DNA of 64,000 nt from Streptomyces tuirus. Its GTDB lineage: Bacteria > Actinomycetota > Actinomycetes > Streptomycetales > Streptomycetaceae. The notes beneath the pieces are model-generated. The model ran no database searches. It had not been told where the DNA came from and saw nothing but the letters and a program-made list of their open reading frames with translations. The position numbers and the translations under genes were made by a program. The stretch spans positions 6,560,001 through 6,624,000 of the forward strand of contig NZ_AP023439.1 in the NCBI RefSeq assembly GCF_014701095.1, given 5' to 3'. The stretch's first letter is position 1. The number at the start of each line of letters is the position of its first letter. Of this stretch, positions 60,146-64,000 are shown in pieces.

Positions 60146-61168
60146 ATGTGTGCCGAGTATGCGACCTTCGGCCTGGCTCCCGCGATGCGGGCCGGGGGAG
60201 TCCTCAACGACGGTGGTTACCAGGTCCACCGGGACTTCGTGGACTTCATCGTCGACGGACGCCCGCTGCTGTTCCAGCTCTCCGACCTCGACGCGGTCTC
60301 CCCGCTCGCGTCCGACGTCCCGCCCGCGATCTTCACCGCACAGGTCCGCAGCCTGCTCCTGGAGAGCCCGGCCCCGTTACCGGGCGGCCGGTACGTCGTC
60401 TACGGCTGCCCCGAGTGCGAGGACCTGGCCTGCGGCGCCGTCACCGCCGTCATCCAGGGCGACGGCGAGGACGTCATCTGGCGGGACTTCGCCTGGCAGA
60501 CCGACGACCACGCCGACCTGGAGCTCAACGGCTACCACGGCATCGGCCCGTTCCGCTTCCGCGGCGCCGAGTACCGGACCGCGCTGAGCGCCCTGCTGAA
60601 CGGCTCCGCCCCCGACCCACGGCGCCGCGTCCTGCTGATCGGCGCCCGCGTCGCCGTCCTCGCCAAGCTCGCCGCGGCCCTGCGCACCATCGGCGTCGGC
60701 GCCGACATCGCCCATGACGCCGACGGCGTACCCGCCGAGGAACTCCGCGGCTACGGCGCCGTCGCCTTCGGTCACGCGGCCGGCGAGCGGGAACGTGCCG
60801 CCGTACGCCGGGCCTTCGAGCGCGCCGGGGTCCCGGTCGCCCTTGTCGACGGCCTCGCCCCGATCGTCCCGCTCCTCGTCGCCCAGATCGAACACGCCCT
60901 GGACCGCAGCCCGGCCGACCGGCGCCGCCTCACCGGCCTCACCGCGACCGACGCCGGCGCGGACATCGAGGTCACCTCCACCTGCCGCGTCACCCTCACC
61001 GCGTACCGCCTCGACCGGCTCTCGCGCTCCCACACCCACGAGATCTTCGAAGGGGTCCTCGAAACCGGCCGCCACCGCGTCGCCCTCGACGCGAAGGCCG
61101 TCAGGGGCCGGTCCTTCGTCGTGGCGCGCACCTCCGGAAGCGTCCTGGTGGCGGCCGTGACCCACTGA
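60146..61168 (+). CDS. Conserved protein of unknown function
   Basis: A 340-residue protein without a recognised catalytic motif. The N-terminal half (VLNDGGYQVHRDFVDFIVDG ... YGCPECEDLACGAVTAVIQG ... HGIGPFRFRGAEYRTAL) is seen in many streptomycetes. A Cys-Pro-x-Cys-x4-Cys group (CPECEDLAC) could bind a metal. The middle (RVLLIGARVAVLAKLAAALR) looks Rossmann-like, so some databases call relatives oxidoreductases; this is weak. It is divergent from the D-amino-acid oxidase and followed after 29 bp by an ABC-F gene. Confidence 0.75.
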   Translation: MCAEYATFGLAPAMRAGGVLNDGGYQVHRDFVDFIVDGRPLLFQLSDLDAVSPLASDVPPAIFTAQVRSLLLESPAPLPGGRYVVYGCPECEDLACGAVTAVIQGDGEDVIWRDFAWQTDDHADLELNGYHGIGPFRFRGAEYRTALSALLNGSAPDPRRRVLLIGARVAVLAKLAAALRTIGVGADIAHDADGVPAEELRGYGAVAFGHAAGERERAAVRRAFERAGVPVALVDGLAPIVPLLVAQIEHALDRSPADRRRLTGLTATDAGADIEVTSTCRVTLTAYRLDRLSRSHTHEIFEGVLETGRHRVALDAKAVRGRSFVVARTSGSVLVAAVTH

Positions 61169-61197
61169 GCGGCCCGGCCGTTAGGATCGGCGCTCTG

Positions 61198-62838
61198 ATG
61201 ACTGCCACCCTCGTCGCCAAGAACCTCGCCGCCGGCCACGGCGACCGCTCCCTGTTCACCGGACTCGACCTCGTCGTCGCGCCCGGCGACGTGATCGGCC
61301 TGGTCGGGGCCAACGGCGCGGGCAAGTCCACCCTGCTCAGGATGCTCGCCGGACTCACCGCACCCGAGCAGGGCGAGCTGCGCCTGTCCCCGCCGACCGC
61401 CACCGTCGGCCACCTCCCGCAGGAGCCGGACCGCCGCCCCGGTGAGACCGTCCGGGCGTTCCTGGCCCGCCGCACCGGCGTCGCCGAGGCCCAGCGGACC
61501 ATGGACGAGGCCACCCAGGCCCTGGTCGACGGGGCACCCGGCGCGGACGACGCCTACGCCACCAGCCTGGAGCGCTGGCTCGGCCTGGGCGGCGCCGACC
61601 TCGACGAACGTGCCGAGGAGGTCGCCGACGGCCTCGGTCTCGCCGTCGGCCTGGACCAGCCGATGACGTCCCTGTCCGGCGGCCAGGCGGCCCGCGCGGG
61701 TCTGGCCTCCCTGCTCCTGTCCCGCTACGACGTCTTCCTCCTCGACGAACCGACCAACGACCTGGACCTCGACGGCCTGGAGCGCCTCGAACGCTTCGTT
61801 GGCGGCCTGCGCGCCGGCACGGTGGTCGTCAGCCACGACCGCGAGTTCCTCACCCGCACCGTCACCAAGGTCCTCGAACTCGACCTGGCCCAGCGGCAGA
61901 TCAACCTCTTCGGCGGTGGCTACGAGGCCTATCTGGAGGAGCGGGAGGTCGCCCGCCGGCACGCCCGCGACGAGTTCGAGGAGTACGCCGACAAGAAGGC
62001 GGCCCTCCAGGACCGCGCGCAGACGCAGCGCTCCTGGATGGACAAGGGCGTGAAGAACGCGCGCCGCAAGGCGGGCAACGACAACGACAAGATCGGCCGC
62101 AAGTTCCGCAGCGAGGCCAGCGAGAAGCAGGCGGCGAAGGCCCGCCAGACCCAGCGCATGATCGAGCGCCTCGACGTGGTCGAGGAGCCCCGCAAGGAGT
62201 GGGAGCTGCGCATGGAGATCGCGTCGGCCCCGCGCTCGGGCGCCGTCGTCGCGACCCTGCGGGACGCCGAGGTGCGCCGCGGCGGCTTCGTCCTCGGCCC
62301 CGTCTCCCTGCAGATCGACTGGGCGGACCGGGTGGCGGTGACCGGCGCGAACGGCGCCGGCAAGTCCACGCTGCTCGCCGCCCTCCTCGGCCGCGTCCCG
62401 CTGGACGCCGGGCACGCCGCGCTCGGCTCGGGCGTCCTGCTCGGCGAGGTGGACCAGGCCCGCAAGCTGTTCCACGGCGAGGAGTCCGTGCTCGACGCCT
62501 TCCGCGCGGCCGTCCCGGACACCGAACCGGTCGAGATCCGCACCCTCCTGGCCAAGTTCGGCCTCAAGACGGACCACGTCCTGCGCCCCGCGACGAGCCT
62601 CTCCCCGGGCGAGCGCACCCGCGCCGCCCTCGCGCTGCTCCAGGGCCGGGGCGTCAACCTCCTGGTCCTCGACGAGCCGACCAACCACCTCGACCTGCCC
62701 GCCATCGAGCAACTGGAGTCGGCGCTCGACGCCTACGAGGGCACCCTCCTGCTGGTCACCCACGACCGCCGCATGCTGGACGCGGTGCACGTCACCCGCC
62801 GCCTGGAGGTGGCGGACGGCAAGGTGACGGAGCGCTAA
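61198..62838 (+). CDS. ABC-F family ATPase
   Basis: A 546-residue soluble protein with two ABC domains (GANGAGKSTLLRML and GANGAGKSTLLAAL), signatures SLSGGQAAR and SLSPGERTR, and DEPTNDLD and DEPTNHLD Walker B regions. The interdomain linker is long and basic (SWMDKGVKNARRKAGNDNDK). ABC-F proteins act on ribosomes as translation factors or antibiotic-protection factors. Unlike the copy at 35533 it has no leader and is near housekeeping genes, so a general role is more likely. It overlaps the convergent gene by 4 bp. Confidence 0.92.
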   Translation: MTATLVAKNLAAGHGDRSLFTGLDLVVAPGDVIGLVGANGAGKSTLLRMLAGLTAPEQGELRLSPPTATVGHLPQEPDRRPGETVRAFLARRTGVAEAQRTMDEATQALVDGAPGADDAYATSLERWLGLGGADLDERAEEVADGLGLAVGLDQPMTSLSGGQAARAGLASLLLSRYDVFLLDEPTNDLDLDGLERLERFVGGLRAGTVVVSHDREFLTRTVTKVLELDLAQRQINLFGGGYEAYLEEREVARRHARDEFEEYADKKAALQDRAQTQRSWMDKGVKNARRKAGNDNDKIGRKFRSEASEKQAAKARQTQRMIERLDVVEEPRKEWELRMEIASAPRSGAVVATLRDAEVRRGGFVLGPVSLQIDWADRVAVTGANGAGKSTLLAALLGRVPLDAGHAALGSGVLLGEVDQARKLFHGEESVLDAFRAAVPDTEPVEIRTLLAKFGLKTDHVLRPATSLSPGERTRAALALLQGRGVNLLVLDEPTNHLDLPAIEQLESALDAYEGTLLLVTHDRRMLDAVHVTRRLEVADGKVTER

Positions 62839-63383
62839 CGGGCCGTCAGCCGCGTGGCCAGCTGCGGGTAGTCGACGACGAACCCGGCCTCGTCGAACTC
62901 CAGATCGCTGCGGAAGTCGCCCGAGGAGAAGCGGACGTGCCCCGGCCGCAGATGTGTGTACGTCTGCCGCGACGGGCGCACGGCCAGGTCCGGCACCGAC
63001 ACCCAGGCCATCAGGAACTCCCGCTCGCCGGGCTCCTGGTGGAGCCGGTGCCGCAGCACCGGCATGGTGTTGGTGAGCGGGCACAGCCCGAGATCGCAGT
63101 CGAGGGCTCCGCCGACGTCCGGCAGCGGCTCGCCGTCCGCGGTCCACCGGCCGTGACCGTCGTGCCGCAGGTCGAGCGTGCGCAGTCCGCCCGCGGTCTC
63201 GGCCGTCACCCGCAGGCCACGGGTCACGAACCCGTCGGCCGTGTCGAGTTCGTACGTGACCCAGTACGGCTCGGGTTCGATACCGACGGCCCGCCCGCGC
63301 GCCCGCAACACGCCGTCCCCCTGCTCGGGCCAGGCGGTCTCGAACCCCCGGCTCGCGAACACTTCCCAGGTGATGGCAGACAT
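62835..63383 (-). CDS. Putative glycolipid-binding family protein
   Basis: A 182-residue protein with the pattern of the putative glycolipid-binding family (PF06475). It has ITWEVFASRGFETAW, PYWVTYELDTADGFVTRGLR, RTLDLRHDGHGRWTADG, DCDLGLCPLTNTMPVLRHRL, MAWVSVPDLAVRPSRQTYTH and a C-terminal DLEFDEAGFVVDYPQLATRL. Lipid binding is known only by the family name; the role here is unknown. The stop overlaps the convergent ABC-F stop. Confidence 0.88.
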   Translation of the reverse strand: MSAITWEVFASRGFETAWPEQGDGVLRARGRAVGIEPEPYWVTYELDTADGFVTRGLRVTAETAGGLRTLDLRHDGHGRWTADGEPLPDVGGALDCDLGLCPLTNTMPVLRHRLHQEPGEREFLMAWVSVPDLAVRPSRQTYTHLRPGHVRFSSGDFRSDLEFDEAGFVVDYPQLATRLTAR

Positions 63384-63396
63384 ACCTTCACCATTT

Positions 63397-63425
63397 CAGG
63401 GGCGCGGGGAACTGCGCGACCGGCC
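63397..63425 (+). repeat. Dispersed Streptomyces intergenic element, copy C
   Basis: caggggcgcggggaactgcg followed by cgaccggcc lies in the 84-bp gap between the glycolipid-binding-like gene and tex. It is almost identical to copy B in opposite orientation and shares its first 11 bp with copy A. Confidence 0.8.
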
Positions 63426-63467
63426 ACAACGGCCCCGCAGCTCCCCACGGCCCCCACGGCGGAGCCG

Positions 63468-64000
63468 TCAGCGCTTGCCGCCCTTGGGGTCCGCCAGCCC
63501 CGCCCGACGCAACGCGTCAGCCATCGCGCTGTTGGCCGGCGGAGGCGCCTGACGCGAACCGCCACCACGGCCGCCGCCACCGCCACGCCCGCCCTGCCGC
63601 TGCTGCGGCGGACGCCCGCCCCGCTGCCGACGCTCACCGGAGCCGCCGCCCTGGCCCTGCGAGGCCGCCGCCTCGTCCTCCAGACGCAGCGTCAGCGAGA
63701 TCCGCTTGCGGGGGATGTCGACGTCGAGCACCTTCACCTTGACGATGTCGCCGGGCTTCACCACGTCCCGCGGGTCCTTCACGAATGTCTTGGACATCGC
63801 CGAGACATGCACCAGACCGTCCTGGTGGACGCCGATGTCGACGAACGCCCCGAACGCCGCGACATTCGTCACGACGCCCTCCAGGATCATCCCGGACGAC
63901 AGGTCGGAGATCTTCTCCACGCCCTCCTTGAAGGCGGCCGTCTTGAAGGCCGGGCGCGGGTCGCGGCCGGGCTTCTCCAGCTCCTTCAGGATGTCGGTGA
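63468..64000 (-). CDS. tex: Tex-type RNA-binding transcription accessory protein (N-terminal part outside window)
   Basis: The C-terminal ~177 residues of Tex are visible. LKELEKPGRDPRPAFKTAAF leads into the S1 RNA-binding domain (ISDLSSGMILEGVVTNVAAF ... QDGLVHVSAMSKTFVKDP ... DIVKVKVLDVDIPRKRISLT). A low-complexity Gly/Arg/Gln tail and a short conserved end (AMADALRRAGLADPKGGKR) follow. Tex binds single-stranded nucleic acid and influences transcription. The Gly/Arg-rich tail is typical of actinobacterial Tex. The start codon lies beyond position 64000. Confidence 0.94.
   Translation of the reverse strand, partial: TDILKELEKPGRDPRPAFKTAAFKEGVEKISDLSSGMILEGVVTNVAAFGAFVDIGVHQDGLVHVSAMSKTFVKDPRDVVKPGDIVKVKVLDVDIPRKRISLTLRLEDEAAASQGQGGGSGERRQRGGRPPQQRQGGRGGGGGRGGGSRQAPPPANSAMADALRRAGLADPKGGKR

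Overview
The window is chromosomal DNA of a Streptomyces-type actinomycete. The GC content is very high, codons end almost always in G or C, GTG and TTG starts are frequent, and several genes are streptomycete hallmarks: a WhiB-like protein, an SsgA-like sporulation protein, a GPP34 protein, an XRE/DUF5753 regulator with a DUF6879 partner, and a two-domain laccase. From memory, the gene order pcaV-pca operon, DNA ligase, polymerase domain, small laccase, wbl, ssg follows the S. coelicolor SCO6697-SCO6722 region. This could not be checked by search.

Layout. 1-2075: the 5' part of anmK (its 3' end lies outside the window) behind an MHS-type permease. 2256-4940: a large AAA/TPR regulator-like protein without a LuxR DNA-binding domain. 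4978-12156: a complete protocatechuate (beta-ketoadipate) operon pcaIJFHGBL with its divergent MarR regulator pcaV. 12396-15852: a DUF3048 lipoprotein, a zinc alcohol dehydrogenase and an ATP-dependent DNA ligase. 15853-21083: about 5.2 kb of accessory-looking DNA between the ligase and its LigD-type polymerase partner. It holds decayed gene fragments, a PASTA lipoprotein, a DUF6879-XRE pair, and a CYTH-domain protein followed by a radical SAM enzyme. 22102-30466: an extracellular oxidation locus (cupredoxin/DUF1080 protein, ThuA-sorbosone dehydrogenase, small laccase), a LacI regulator, a VOC protein and a WhiB-like protein. 31095-38644: acyl-ACP desaturase, dimethylargininase, an ABC-F plus UvrA-like resistance-type operon, a GPP34 protein and an SsgA-like protein. 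38894-43530: a secreted beta-propeller protein, a small basic protein, endonuclease V, small proteins, a saccharopine dehydrogenase-like protein and an MmcQ/YjbR protein. 43639-48231: a racemase-thiolase-FadB fatty-acid oxidation set with a MerR regulator. 49159-64000: an asparagine-type permease, an arginase-family protein, three secreted peptidases (M1, S15, M14), a BCCT transporter, a D-amino-acid oxidase, a second ABC-F protein, a glycolipid-binding-like protein and the C-terminal part of Tex.

Functional themes. Aromatic-acid catabolism (pca) lies near a secreted laccase and secreted sugar dehydrogenase-like proteins, which fits life on plant matter. Acetyl-CoA and succinyl-CoA from pca, and acyl-CoA oxidation by the fad genes, both feed central metabolism. 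The peptidases, permease and D-amino-acid oxidase suggest peptide scavenging.

The most unusual DNA is non-coding. Six different minisatellites (14-, 25-, 18-, 18-, 32- and 23-bp units) lie in or against intergenic gaps. There are also a 30-bp perfect palindrome, a triple TACG-N4-CGTA operator, and three copies of a dispersed intergenic element. The best candidate for an undescribed enzymatic system is the CYTH plus radical SAM pair in the accessory insert. No tRNA, rRNA, CRISPR array, integrase or transposase gene was recognised.
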